Assembly: GCF_024438035.1 (NCBI RefSeq)
Contig: NZ_JANFQF010000001.1
Location: 1 to 64,000 of the forward strand
Source of the DNA: Rhodococcus tibetensis
GTDB lineage: Bacteria; Actinomycetota; Actinomycetes; Mycobacteriales; Mycobacteriaceae
Length of the DNA: 64,000 nt
Direction of reading: 5' to 3'
Under the pieces are notes generated by a model. That model did no database searches. It worked only from the letters and a program-made list of their open reading frames with translations, and had not been told where the DNA came from. The stretch's first letter is position 1, and every line of letters starts with the position of its first letter. Positions 53,118-61,766 of the stretch are shown here, in pieces. The translations under genes were made by a program, and so were the position numbers.

Positions 53118-54764
53118 CTATGCAGACGGCTCGACGAGACGATGCTCGTAGGCATACGCGGTCGCAGCGGAGCGGGAGGATATTCCCAGTTTGACGAAGA
53201 TGTTGCTCAGATGCCGGGCCACCGTCTTCTCACTGAGGCACAGGTTTTCGGCAACGGCCCGATTGGTCTTCCCTGCGGCCACGAGGCGGAGCACGTTCAG
53301 TTCACGCGGCGTCAGCGGAGATGCCGAGGACTCGGCTCCGAGTTCTGTCCGCACACGCCCCAGATCGGGAGCGGCGGCCAAGTCGCGGTAGATCGCCGCG
53401 GCGAGGTCGAACTCCATACGCGCAGTGTCTTCATCACCCAGGACGCGGCACGCCCGCCCGATCAGTTCCCGCACGCGCGCCGCCTCGTACGGCGCCCCGA
53501 TCAGGTTCCAGCGCTCCCAGGCCTCGCGGAGTACGGTCACTGAACTCTGCGTCCGGGATTCGGCGAGCAGGACCGCCCCCGAAGCCTGCGCCGCCCCAGC
53601 GTGCAGATACGGGATGTCGAGGCTCGCGGCGAGCGCACCGAGGGCCGCAGCGGCAGCATCCGCCGACGCGACATCGTGGGCGGCCAGCATGATCTCGACG
53701 CATGCCGGGAGGAGTCGTGCTTGCTCGAGTGGATCGACCGTCTCGTCCACCTCACGCCGGATGCAGGCGACCGCACTGCCGATCCTGCCCTGCATCATCC
53801 GGAGGAGGGCGAGCCCGGGCCGCGGCGGCCTGCCCCACCGGTTCGCTTCCGTGTACAGCTTCTCGGCCTGCGCGAACTCACCGCGCAGACGATGGAGGTC
53901 GGCCATCACATAGCTGGCAGACCCCACCGCGGCGTGCACGGTCGGTCGCGTGAGTCGTCGGTGTGCACGCCTGGCCACCTCCATGGACTCTGCCCATGCG
54001 CCCTGCAACTGCAGGATCTCCGCGCGGTGGACGAGGCACTGGCCGCGATAGGGCACGAGGTCGGGCTGCGCCGAACACCACTGCGTCAGTGCGGCAGTCC
54101 ATTCCCGGGAGCGGCGCAGGTCGAAGATCCGCTGGCACTGCTCGATCACCGCGCAGTACACGATCCCGGTGACGATGGGAGACACCTCCTCGGATGTCAC
54201 TCCGATCATGGCCTCGTCGAAGGCGGCAATGCCGTCTCGGTGGCGTCCCAGCACGATCAGTGCGTGGCCCGTCCCCAGCGCGCCCAGCGCGATGAGGTCC
54301 GGGTCGGTGAACCGTTCACCGATCTCCGCGGCAGTGGAGAACACCTCCCGCGCAGCGGCGCCGTCTCCCTCGGCCAGGCGCTGGAGTCCCAGTGGAACCA
54401 GGAGGTAGCCGCGTTCGGGGCAGTCGACATCCGCGGTGTCCAGCAGCCTCTGGGCCCTGCCCAACCAGCCGCCACCCCGGACCTGCTCGCCCCGGAGGGA
54501 CAAGGCGAGTCCGAGCCAGAATGCGCAGCGCGCCGCCCTCACCGGATCGCTGCCGCGTCCCCATTGCTGCACCGCCCTTGTCCACCACTGCGTGGCGGCG
54601 TCGTCCTCACCGATCAGATAGGCGGCGACTGCGAGACGCTCGAGATCCGTACCCCCGAGCGGCTCCTGCCGGTCGGCGCTCGACAGGCGGGTGTAGGCGA
54701 CGCTCCAGTCTCGCCGGGTGAAGGCCTCGCGGCCGGCCCGGAGCGCCGACATGTCGTCGGACAT
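53118..54764 (-). CDS. LuxR-type regulator with long TPR-like helical region
   Basis: A 548-residue regulator. Residues 1-470 are helical with TPR-like repeats (AAREVFSTAAEIGERF, AQAEKLYTEANRWGR) and no Walker A, so it is not an ATPase of the LAL type. The last 65 residues are a LuxR/GerE helix-turn-helix (SPLTPRELNVLRLVAAGKTN then LSEKTVARHLSNIFVKLG). GGAGAAGG precedes the ATG at 54764; an in-frame start 23 codons upstream is less likely. It is divergent from the DrrAB-type exporter genes and upstream of the monooxygenase gene. The signal it reads is unknown. Confidence 0.85.
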   Translation of the reverse strand: MSDDMSALRAGREAFTRRDWSVAYTRLSSADRQEPLGGTDLERLAVAAYLIGEDDAATQWWTRAVQQWGRGSDPVRAARCAFWLGLALSLRGEQVRGGGWLGRAQRLLDTADVDCPERGYLLVPLGLQRLAEGDGAAAREVFSTAAEIGERFTDPDLIALGALGTGHALIVLGRHRDGIAAFDEAMIGVTSEEVSPIVTGIVYCAVIEQCQRIFDLRRSREWTAALTQWCSAQPDLVPYRGQCLVHRAEILQLQGAWAESMEVARRAHRRLTRPTVHAAVGSASYVMADLHRLRGEFAQAEKLYTEANRWGRPPRPGLALLRMMQGRIGSAVACIRREVDETVDPLEQARLLPACVEIMLAAHDVASADAAAAALGALAASLDIPYLHAGAAQASGAVLLAESRTQSSVTVLREAWERWNLIGAPYEAARVRELIGRACRVLGDEDTARMEFDLAAAIYRDLAAAPDLGRVRTELGAESSASPLTPRELNVLRLVAAGKTNRAVAENLCLSEKTVARHLSNIFVKLGISSRSAATAYAYEHRLVEPSA

Positions 54765-54958
54765 CACCTTCTCCTGCCGCTTCGCAGTTCGCCGAGGTGC
54801 TTGCATCCAGGTTACCGCCGCGGTCCTTGCCATTGAGCTCTTGCCATCGAGTCTCGAGACGTCGTCACCGGGTCCGCAAGAGGCGGGACCCCTATTTCGT
54901 TCACCCTGTCGGCGGCTCGAGTCACACTGGGTTCACATGCGAAGAACGGGGAGTTCTG

Positions 54959-55915
54959 ATGGTCGACGCGATCGCAGCCGAGGGGCTGGTGAAACGGTAC
55001 GGGAAGGTCACCGCGCTCGGTGGTGTCGATCTCGCGGTTCCCGCGGGAAGCGTCATGGCCCTGCTGGGGCCGAACGGTGCAGGCAAGACCACTGCGGTAC
55101 GTGTCTTCACCACCCTCCTCGTTCCGGACGAAGGGCACGCCCGGGTGGCAGGTCTCGACGTCGTCCACGACGCCCGCGCTCTGCGGTCCCGGATCGGTGC
55201 GTCGGGCCAGTACGCCGCCGTCGACGAGTACCTCACCGGTTTCGAGAACCTCGAGATGGTGGGCCGGCTCTACCACCTCGGGGCCAAGCGAAGTAAAGCC
55301 CGGGCTCGTGAGTTGCTCGAGCAATTCGATCTGGTGGAAGCGGGAGACCGGCCCGTCAAGGGGTATTCCGGCGGCATGCGACGCCGCCTCGACCTGGCGG
55401 GCGCACTGGTCGCCGAGCCCGAGGTGCTCTTCCTCGACGAACCCACCACCGGACTGGATCCCCGGGCTCGATTGGGATTGTGGGACGTCATCGACAGCCT
55501 CGTCGCCAAAGGCGCCACGCTGCTGCTCACCACGCAATACATGGAGGAGGCCGAGCGGCTCGCCGACCAGATCGCGGTCATCGACCGTGGCATGGTGATT
55601 GCGCGTGGGACCGCCGACGAGCTGAAGGATCGCGTCGGTGGTGAGCGCATCGAACTGACCGTCAGGGAGGGTGTCGACCTCGCGGTGGTGCGCGACGAGC
55701 TCACGCCTCTGGCCGCAGGGGCGATCACGATCGAAGACAACGTCCGCCGTGTCACCGTCCCCGTGTCCGGAGGTTCGGACGCGTTGGTCGAGGCGCTGTC
55801 GCGGCTGTCGAATCGTGGGGTGAAGGTGTTCGATGTCGGGCTGCGCCGGCCGACGCTCGACGACGTGTTCCTCACCCTCACCGGGCACGAGGCCGAGGAG
55901 GAGCAAGTCTCATGA
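54959..55915 (+). CDS. ABC transporter ATP-binding protein, DrrA-type
   Basis: A 318-residue ATPase. Walker A is GPNGAGKTT (37-45), the signature YSGGMRRRLDLA, Walker B VLFLDEPTTGLDP, and an extended C-terminal domain that ends in RRPTLDDVFLTLTG, the hallmark of the DrrA/daunorubicin-resistance family. GGGGAG precedes the ATG. It overlaps the permease gene by ATGA. The pair should export a hydrophobic compound or drug; the substrate is unknown. Confidence 0.92.
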   Translation: MVDAIAAEGLVKRYGKVTALGGVDLAVPAGSVMALLGPNGAGKTTAVRVFTTLLVPDEGHARVAGLDVVHDARALRSRIGASGQYAAVDEYLTGFENLEMVGRLYHLGAKRSKARARELLEQFDLVEAGDRPVKGYSGGMRRRLDLAGALVAEPEVLFLDEPTTGLDPRARLGLWDVIDSLVAKGATLLLTTQYMEEAERLADQIAVIDRGMVIARGTADELKDRVGGERIELTVREGVDLAVVRDELTPLAAGAITIEDNVRRVTVPVSGGSDALVEALSRLSNRGVKVFDVGLRRPTLDDVFLTLTGHEAEEEQVS

Positions 55916-56733
55916 CCGCACCACCCGCCAGCGCCCCGACGCACACCGCACTCGCCGACGGTCTCACCATTGCCAAGCGCAACATGATCAAGATCAAACG
56001 CGTCCCCGACCTGATCGTCTTCACCACGCTGTCGCCGATCATGTTTGTGTTGTTGTTCGCGTACGTGTTCGGCAGTGCCATCGAAGTTCCCGGAATGTCG
56101 TACCGCGAATTCCTCATCGCCGGAATCTTCACCCAGACGGTCATCTTCGGGGCCACGTGGACCGGACTCGGCATGGTCGAGGATCTGCAGAAGGGGATCA
56201 TCGACCGGTTCCGCTCGCTGCCCATGGCGCCGTCGGCGGTCCTCCTGGGCCGGACGTCCACCGACGTGCTGATCAACATCGTCAGTCTCGTGGTGATGTC
56301 GCTGACAGGCCTCGTCATCGGGTGGCGCATCCACTCCAGTCTCGGTGAAGCCGTTCTCGGCTACCTGCTCCTGCTCCTGTTCGCCTACGCGTTGTCGTGG
56401 GTGATGGCCGTGGTGGGGCTGTGGATCCGTACGCCCGAGGTATTCAACAACGCCAGCTTCATCGTCATTTTTCCGCTGTCCTTCGTCGCGAACACATTCG
56501 TCGAGACCACCAACCTGCCAGGGCCTCTCAAGGTGATCGCAGAGTGGAACCCAGTGTCCGCACTCACCCAGGCCGTGCGCGAATTGTTCGGAAACACGAA
56601 CCCCTCCATGGCCGTCCCCGACGCCTGGCCGTTGCAGCATCCCGTGATCGCCTCGCTGGCGTGGACCGCGCTTCTCCTCGTGATTTTCGTTCCGTTCGCG
56701 ATCCGGCGCTACAAGAAGGCGGTCAGCCGCTGA
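55912..56733 (+). CDS. ABC-2 transporter permease, DrrB-type
   Basis: A 273-residue membrane protein with about six helices. The conserved ABC-2 features are MVEDLQKGIIDRFRSLPMAP near residue 90 and FPLSFVANTFVETTNLPG with NPVSALTQAVRELF toward the end. It pairs with the DrrA-type ATPase. A hairpin terminator follows 28 bp after its stop. Confidence 0.92.
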   Translation: MTAPPASAPTHTALADGLTIAKRNMIKIKRVPDLIVFTTLSPIMFVLLFAYVFGSAIEVPGMSYREFLIAGIFTQTVIFGATWTGLGMVEDLQKGIIDRFRSLPMAPSAVLLGRTSTDVLINIVSLVVMSLTGLVIGWRIHSSLGEAVLGYLLLLLFAYALSWVMAVVGLWIRTPEVFNNASFIVIFPLSFVANTFVETTNLPGPLKVIAEWNPVSALTQAVRELFGNTNPSMAVPDAWPLQHPVIASLAWTALLLVIFVPFAIRRYKKAVSR

Positions 56734-56760
56734 CCGCTGGTCCCCCACTGCTGCTGCGCG

Positions 56761-56801
56761 AACGGGACGCTCGTTGCGTTGGATCGAACGAACGTCCCGT
56801 T
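56761..56801. terminator. Hairpin after the exporter genes, probable terminator
   Basis: Bases 56761-56775 and 56787-56801 pair over 15 bp with one mismatch around an 11-base loop. It lies between convergent genes, the exporter permease and the nucleotidyltransferase, and may serve both. Confidence 0.6.
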
Positions 56802-56847
56802 GGGCCAAGGGCTGCGCAGGGATGTGGCAGGAGCAGCGGGACTGCAG

Positions 56848-57420
56848 CTAGTGGCGGAAGTCGACGTCCCGGCCGGTTCCGAGGTCTGAGCAGTTAACCA
56901 ACTCGGCGCCGTGAGCGGAGAGGTACTGCCTGGCACCGGTGTCACCGGTAAGACTCTGCCGCAGAGCGTTCCAGTGGTCGCGGCCGATCAGCACGGGGTG
57001 CCCGGGTGCGTCTGCGTATCGAGCTTGTCGCAGAGCTGCCCGTATGGTGCCCGGCGGAACGGACGCGATGCGGCGCACCGCGTCGGCGCCCAGGTCCGGG
57101 AGATCGACGAGGGTGATCACGACAGCGTCGACGTCGTCGAACGTCGCCGCAACCTCCAGCCCTCGCCGTAGCGAGGCCGACATGCCTTGCCGCCAGTCCT
57201 CTGCGACACCCACAACCACCCGCAGGCCGTCGGGCAGCAGCGTCTCGGCCTCGTCGGCGCGGGCGCCGAGGACCACGACGACGGGACTGCACCCCGCCTC
57301 CGTGAGAACGCGTGCGCCACGCTGGAGCCACGGTTCCCCGTCGGCACCCACGACGAGAGCCTTGGGCATACCCATCCGCGAGCCACCGCCCGCAGCGAGC
57401 AGCACGCCCCCGATCGTCAC
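56848..57420 (-). CDS. MobA-like NTP transferase
   Basis: A 190-residue nucleotidyltransferase of the MobA/MocA fold. The nucleotide-binding start is GVLLAAGGGSRMGMPKAL, followed by a long AVVITLVDLPDLGADAVRR and HPVLIGRDHW, as in molybdenum-cofactor cytidylyl- or guanylyltransferases that mature xanthine-dehydrogenase-type enzymes. No such hydroxylase is in the window. The GTG overlaps the stop of the GntR gene (GTGA), so it belongs to the nucleobase operon. It may serve a molybdenum hydroxylase encoded elsewhere (inference). Confidence 0.8.
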   Translation of the reverse strand: MTIGGVLLAAGGGSRMGMPKALVVGADGEPWLQRGARVLTEAGCSPVVVVLGARADEAETLLPDGLRVVVGVAEDWRQGMSASLRRGLEVAATFDDVDAVVITLVDLPDLGADAVRRIASVPPGTIRAALRQARYADAPGHPVLIGRDHWNALRQSLTGDTGARQYLSAHGAELVNCSDLGTGRDVDFRH

Positions 57421-58094
57421 GGCCCGTCGACCGGAACGCCGTGCAGGCGAGACAACCGGACGCGCACACAGGTGGCGTGGGCGACTGCGGCACGTTCGGC
57501 GCTTTCGGGATCACCGGACTCGAGACCTCGGAAGATCTCGTGATGCTCGGCCACCGACAGCGCCGCGGCGGCGTCGTCGCTCCACAAATTCGGGACGGCC
57601 AGATGGGTCCTGCTGTCGAACTGCGCGAGTGTCCGAACGAGGGTGTCGCTTCCGGCGGCAGTCCTGATGCGACGGTGGAACTCCATGTCGAGCCGGATGA
57701 ACTCGGACGCCTCGGCGCCGGTGTCGAGGGTGGCGTCCTGCTCGCCCAGCTGGGCCCGGAGTGCCTCGACGTCGGTGCCCGTCATCCGGGTGGTGGCCAG
57801 TCGCGCGGCCAGACCCTCGAGCGGCGCCTTCACTCGGTAGATGTCGAGCAGTTCGACCGGATCCACCCGCACCACCTCGGCCCCACGGTGGAGCACGTGG
57901 GTGGCGAGGCCCTCGTGGATCAGCCGTTGCACGGCCTCCCGGACCGGGCTCCGGCTGATCCCGAGGCGCCCCGCCAGGGCGGGAACGCTCAAGGGGGTTC
58001 CCGGTGGAAGGCGCCCGTCGAGGATGGCGCTGTGGAGCTCCGAGTACGCGCGATCGGCCATCGACACTGAGGTCGGGTCGGTGGTCGACGTCAT
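57417..58094 (-). CDS. GntR-family (FCD) transcriptional regulator
   Basis: A 225-residue regulator. The winged helix is LSVPALAGRLGISRSPVREA (about residues 35-54), and the FCD domain has RLDMEFHRRIRTAAGS and a late His in AEHHEIFRGLESGD for metal/ligand. It is tightly coupled to the MobA-like gene and lies 35 bp after the oxygenase gene. A repeated palindrome-like site upstream of the permease (60559-60571, 60700-60712) could be its operator. The ligand may be a purine or pyrimidine or a catabolite (inference). Confidence 0.88.
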   Translation of the reverse strand: MTSTTDPTSVSMADRAYSELHSAILDGRLPPGTPLSVPALAGRLGISRSPVREAVQRLIHEGLATHVLHRGAEVVRVDPVELLDIYRVKAPLEGLAARLATTRMTGTDVEALRAQLGEQDATLDTGAEASEFIRLDMEFHRRIRTAAGSDTLVRTLAQFDSRTHLAVPNLWSDDAAAALSVAEHHEIFRGLESGDPESAERAAVAHATCVRVRLSRLHGVPVDGP

Positions 58095-58129
58095 CGAGAG
58101 CTCACCGGTCCGTACTGCATGCGCTCACG

Positions 58130-59122
58130 CTACTTCTCCTTGGAGAAGTTGGCATTGACGCGTTGGTACAGGTAGTCCTCGGCGGTGATGTCCGGATACT
58201 TGCCTGCCGGCCCGGAGATGACGACGTCACGGTTGGCCTGGGCGAAGAACGCGAGGCTGTAGCGGTCGCCATGGTCGCCGCCCGGTCCGGGGTTCTTCAC
58301 GCGGTGGAAGTTGGACGGCAGCCGGTCGTCGCTCCACCGCATGAGCATGTCACCGATGTTGCAGGTGATGGCGTCCTCGGACGGCTCGATCGGCGTCCAC
58401 TCCTCGGTGTCCATTTCCTTGCCGGGCAACACCTGCAGTCCGCCCTGCCCCTCCATCTGGAACAGCAGCGTCAGGCAGTCGAAGTCGGTGTGAGCGCCGG
58501 CACGCCACAGGCCGAGGTCGCCGTGCAGGTGCTCGGGAATGGCGAAGTAGTGCAGCATCCGGAGGGTGCTCTGGTAGCTGGCCACGGACGGGTCGTGGGC
58601 CCGCGTGAAGAAGGCACGCTCGAACCCGAGCTTGTCGGCGACGCAGGACAGCAACTGCATCGCCACCTCCCAGCACTGCGCCTCGAATCCGAGCATGGTG
58701 TCCCGGAAGCCGGCCAGCTCGTCCTCGGTGGGCCACAAATCATCCATGTGCGGCCGGGTGATCTGATATGACTCCTTCTCGTCCGGGACGCCGATGGAGG
58801 GACGAACCTGGGTCTTGCTCTCCCACCCGGAGTTGAAGCCCTTCTTCAGCGGGTATCGGGCTTTGACCGGATCGTCGAGTGCGAAGAAGCGCTCGGACAT
58901 CGCGAACGCGCGCCGGACGTCGGCGATGTCGATTCCGTGGTTGTAGACCTGGAAGAATCCGACGTCGATTGCGGCGTCCCACAATTGGTCGGTGATCTCG
59001 GATCGCCTGGTCTCGAACTCGGAGAGATCGATTCGACGAATGTCGCGGGCGGTGGTTTCGGTTCCGAGGCCGCCCATGCGGGATTCCTTATTGAGTTCGG
59101 TCAGGGTGTGGGTGACGGTCAT
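58130..59122 (-). CDS. 2-oxoglutarate/Fe(II)-dependent oxygenase (isopenicillin N synthase-like)
   Basis: A 330-residue enzyme with DIOX_N and 2OG-Fe(II) domains. The iron ligands are His211, Asp213 (GAHTDFDCL) and His273 (NFHRVKNP); 2-oxoglutarate is held by Arg287 and Ser289 (RYSLAFF). VGFFQVYNHGI is typical of the N-terminus. AGCAGGAGC precedes the ATG at 59122; an ATG ten codons further up is weaker. It lies 48 bp after the NCS2 permease gene. Fungal thymine-7-hydroxylase belongs to the same family, so hydroxylation of an imported nucleobase is a reasonable guess. Confidence 0.88.
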   Translation of the reverse strand: MTVTHTLTELNKESRMGGLGTETTARDIRRIDLSEFETRRSEITDQLWDAAIDVGFFQVYNHGIDIADVRRAFAMSERFFALDDPVKARYPLKKGFNSGWESKTQVRPSIGVPDEKESYQITRPHMDDLWPTEDELAGFRDTMLGFEAQCWEVAMQLLSCVADKLGFERAFFTRAHDPSVASYQSTLRMLHYFAIPEHLHGDLGLWRAGAHTDFDCLTLLFQMEGQGGLQVLPGKEMDTEEWTPIEPSEDAITCNIGDMLMRWSDDRLPSNFHRVKNPGPGGDHGDRYSLAFFAQANRDVVISGPAGKYPDITAEDYLYQRVNANFSKEK

Positions 59123-59170
59123 TCGATGAGGCTCCTGCTCATGAGTGTGCATGTGAGTTCTGGACGGGCG

Positions 59171-60532
59171 TCAGTGCGTGGTGTCGGCACCTTTCTTCCT
59201 GCGCTCCGGCACGTGGTGGAACAGGAGGTTGAGCAGTACTGCCGCAAACAGTCCCGCGGCGACTCCACTGCTGAGGATGGGTCGCAGTTGCTCGGGTACC
59301 TGGCCGTAGAAGCCACTGATCATGTTGGGCAGCAACCCGATTCCCAGTCCTGTGGCGACGATGACGAGATTGGAGATCTGTGAGAAGTCCACCTTCGCGA
59401 GGATCTGTATTCCAACCACGATGATCGTGCCGAACATGATGACGGCTGCTGCTCCGAGAACCGGCCGCGGCACCATCGCCACCACCTGACCCATTACCGG
59501 AAAGAAGCTCAACGCGAGTAGTAGCACGCCTGCCGCGGCCGTTACGAAACGGCTGAAAACCTTGGTGATGGAAAGTATCCCGACGTTCTGGGCAAAGGTC
59601 ACGTACATGAACGACTGGACGAGTCCGCCGCCGACTGCGTTGATCACGCCGTCTGCGCGGACGGCCTTCGCGAGGTCGGTATCCGGCACCGGCTTGTTCA
59701 CCACTTCGCCTGCGGCCTTTACCTGCCCGGCCAGTTCGACGATGAGAATGATCTGGATGAGGACGAGCGACAGGCATGCCACCAGGTCGAAGCGGGGGAC
59801 ACCGAAGTGCATGAGATCGGGCACCGCCACCAGCGGTCCGTTGCCGAGCGGTGACGCGTCGACCAGTCCACCGAGGGCCGCAACGCCGACGCCGACGACA
59901 ATGCCGAGGAGTACTGAGACGGGCCGCATCGCGAGGGGGAGAAATCGATAGCAGATCAGAATCGCGGACGCGGTCGCCAGGGCGAGGAGCAGGAAGGACA
60001 TGCTTCCGAAGTCGGGGGCGTCGGGCTTGGAACCGACAATCATCTTGCCGCCCGCGGGGACGAGCTGGATACCGATCAGAACGATGGCGGTGCCGATCAC
60101 GACCGGTGGGAAGTACCTCATGAGTCTCGACACCAGCGGTGCCACGGCGATGGTGAACAGGCCCGCCACCAGGATTGCGCCGTACATCGTCTGGATATCG
60201 CTGCCCTGCCCGATGACGAGCATCGGGGCGATGCCGGTGTAGGAGGCACCGATCACCATGGGCAGCTTCACGCCCACGTTCCAGATGCCGAGGGACTGCA
60301 GCAAGGTGCCGAGACCGCACAGCATCAAGTCGGCCGCCACCAGGTAGATCAGATCCTGTTGGGGTAGTCCCAGCCCGGCTGCAACGACTACGGGAACGGT
60401 GACGGTGCTCGCGTACATCACGAGGATGTGTTGTAGCCCGAAGAGTCCCAGGGTGGGGAGCGGTAGCACGCGGTCGACGGGATGGACGTCGGTTTTGGGG
60501 ATCGAGGCGCTTCGCCGATTCAGAATTGCCAT
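59171..60532 (-). CDS. NCS2-type nucleobase (uracil/xanthine/urate) permease
   Basis: A 453-residue transporter with about 14 helices. The family motif is QSFMYVTFAQNVGILSITKV (near residue 310), and the first part has PLPTLGLFGLQHILVMYAS; FPPVVIGTAIVLIGIQL appears near residue 150. NCS2 members import uracil, xanthine, urate or ascorbate; the QNVG-type motif is that of the xanthine/urate branch in position, but I cannot decide the base. I start at the ATG at 60532. It leads an operon with the oxygenase, GntR and MobA-like genes. Confidence 0.88.
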   Translation of the reverse strand: MAILNRRSASIPKTDVHPVDRVLPLPTLGLFGLQHILVMYASTVTVPVVVAAGLGLPQQDLIYLVAADLMLCGLGTLLQSLGIWNVGVKLPMVIGASYTGIAPMLVIGQGSDIQTMYGAILVAGLFTIAVAPLVSRLMRYFPPVVIGTAIVLIGIQLVPAGGKMIVGSKPDAPDFGSMSFLLLALATASAILICYRFLPLAMRPVSVLLGIVVGVGVAALGGLVDASPLGNGPLVAVPDLMHFGVPRFDLVACLSLVLIQIILIVELAGQVKAAGEVVNKPVPDTDLAKAVRADGVINAVGGGLVQSFMYVTFAQNVGILSITKVFSRFVTAAAGVLLLALSFFPVMGQVVAMVPRPVLGAAAVIMFGTIIVVGIQILAKVDFSQISNLVIVATGLGIGLLPNMISGFYGQVPEQLRPILSSGVAAGLFAAVLLNLLFHHVPERRKKGADTTH

Positions 60533-60558
60533 GGTGACGTGCCCTTCGGGGAGGTTGA

Positions 60559-60712
60559 TTACATGCAATCTTCTCTGTCACGGGTCACTATTCCGATCGA
60601 AAGGTGTCGGCAGGGGTCGACGGTCTGACATCTGAGTTACGGATCATCCCTGATGGGACGCGAACATCGGCGTACGAGTGGAGCTCAGTGGTGAGCCTCA
60701 GATTGCATGTAA
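60559..60712. promoter_or_regulatory. Two inverted copies of a 13-bp site in the permease/hydrolase gap
   Basis: TTACATGCAATCT (60559-60571) and its exact reverse complement AGATTGCATGTAA (60700-60712) flank a 128-bp stretch. Each copy contains the near-palindrome TTGCATGTAA. They lie 27 bp before the permease start and 107 bp before the divergent hydrolase. The layout suggests binding of a dimeric regulator, perhaps the GntR protein of the operon, at both ends of the promoter region. Confidence 0.6.
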
Positions 60713-60818
60713 ACTGTTCGGGCGGGTGTGGTCGCGCGAGCGCCGGTCGTAGACTGACCGGCACCGGCCTCCCGGATAGCGAGAGGCGGGATACTGACGA
60801 ATCGAAGGGGATGGACGC

Positions 60819-61766
60819 ATGCTTGATCCGAGACGAGTCGGCTCGCCGGCAGGTCAGGCGTTCGCGCGGCCGTGGGGCGGCTCCGGCAGCGTCATCGATA
60901 TCGACGGACCGGTCCACTCGGTCGAGTACGGCGATTCGGAAGCAGGGTCGCTGCCGGTGGTGATGGTGCATGGTCTCGGTGGGTCCCATCTCAACTGGGT
61001 CGGCGTGGCCCCGGCATTGGCGGAACGCACGCGGGTTCTGACGGTGGATCTCCCAGGTTTCGGGCTCAGCCCGGCGGGGAGGCGTCAGACGGGGATTCCC
61101 GCCAACGTCGCGGTGCTCCACCGATTCCTCACGGAGGTCGTCGGTGGACCGGTCATCTTGATGGGCAATTCCATGGGTGGCATGATTTCGATGTTCGAGG
61201 CGTCGGCCCACCCCGAATCTGTCGCTGCCCTCGTCCTTGTCGACCCGGCTCTTCCTGCGGCGCAAAGGATGCCGCATCCACGGATCGCCGCGCAGTTCGC
61301 GATGTACATGACGCCCTTCGTCGGGGAGCGCTACCTCCGGTATTCGAGCCGGCGGATGACCGACCGGCAGCTGGTCGAGCGGGTCATCGACCTGTGCTTC
61401 GCCGACCCCGCCCGTGCCTCCGAAGACGTCCTCGAGGCAGCGACGGAGTTGGCGAAGTTTCGGCGCGAGCAGCCCACGCAAGATGCCGCGTTCCTGCAGG
61501 CCAGTCGGTCACTGATGCGGGTGATGGCTCGTCCGCAGCGATACCTGCAGGCCATGCGCGGCCTCGAACAACCGGTTCTCCTCATTCACGGTGACCGCGA
61601 CCGCCTGGTTCCGGTGGCTGCGGCACGCAAAGCGGCGGCCGACAACCCGCGGTGGGACAGCGTCGTGCTGCCCGGCGTCGGGCACACCCCCCAGCTCGAG
61701 ACGCCGGAGGCGGTACTCGATCACGTGCTGACCTGGATCGACAGGCACGGACTCGTCGACGCCTAG
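60819..61766 (+). CDS. Alpha/beta hydrolase
   Basis: A 315-residue hydrolase with the oxyanion motif HGLGGSHLNWV, the nucleophile elbow GNSMGGM (Ser near 115), an Asp in HGDRDRLVP and a His in GVGHTPQLE. GAAGGGG precedes the ATG. It is divergent from the nucleobase operon and convergent with a LysR gene, the stops overlapping by four bases. The type resembles lipases/esterases and C-C hydrolases; no substrate can be given. Confidence 0.88.
   Translation: MLDPRRVGSPAGQAFARPWGGSGSVIDIDGPVHSVEYGDSEAGSLPVVMVHGLGGSHLNWVGVAPALAERTRVLTVDLPGFGLSPAGRRQTGIPANVAVLHRFLTEVVGGPVILMGNSMGGMISMFEASAHPESVAALVLVDPALPAAQRMPHPRIAAQFAMYMTPFVGERYLRYSSRRMTDRQLVERVIDLCFADPARASEDVLEAATELAKFRREQPTQDAAFLQASRSLMRVMARPQRYLQAMRGLEQPVLLIHGDRDRLVPVAAARKAAADNPRWDSVVLPGVGHTPQLETPEAVLDHVLTWIDRHGLVDA

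Noticed and set aside
59139-60581. A 480-codon minus-strand frame overlapping the NCS2 permease gene
   Set aside because: The permease frame has hydrophobic helices and the family motif, while this one is a shifted, Arg-rich shadow.
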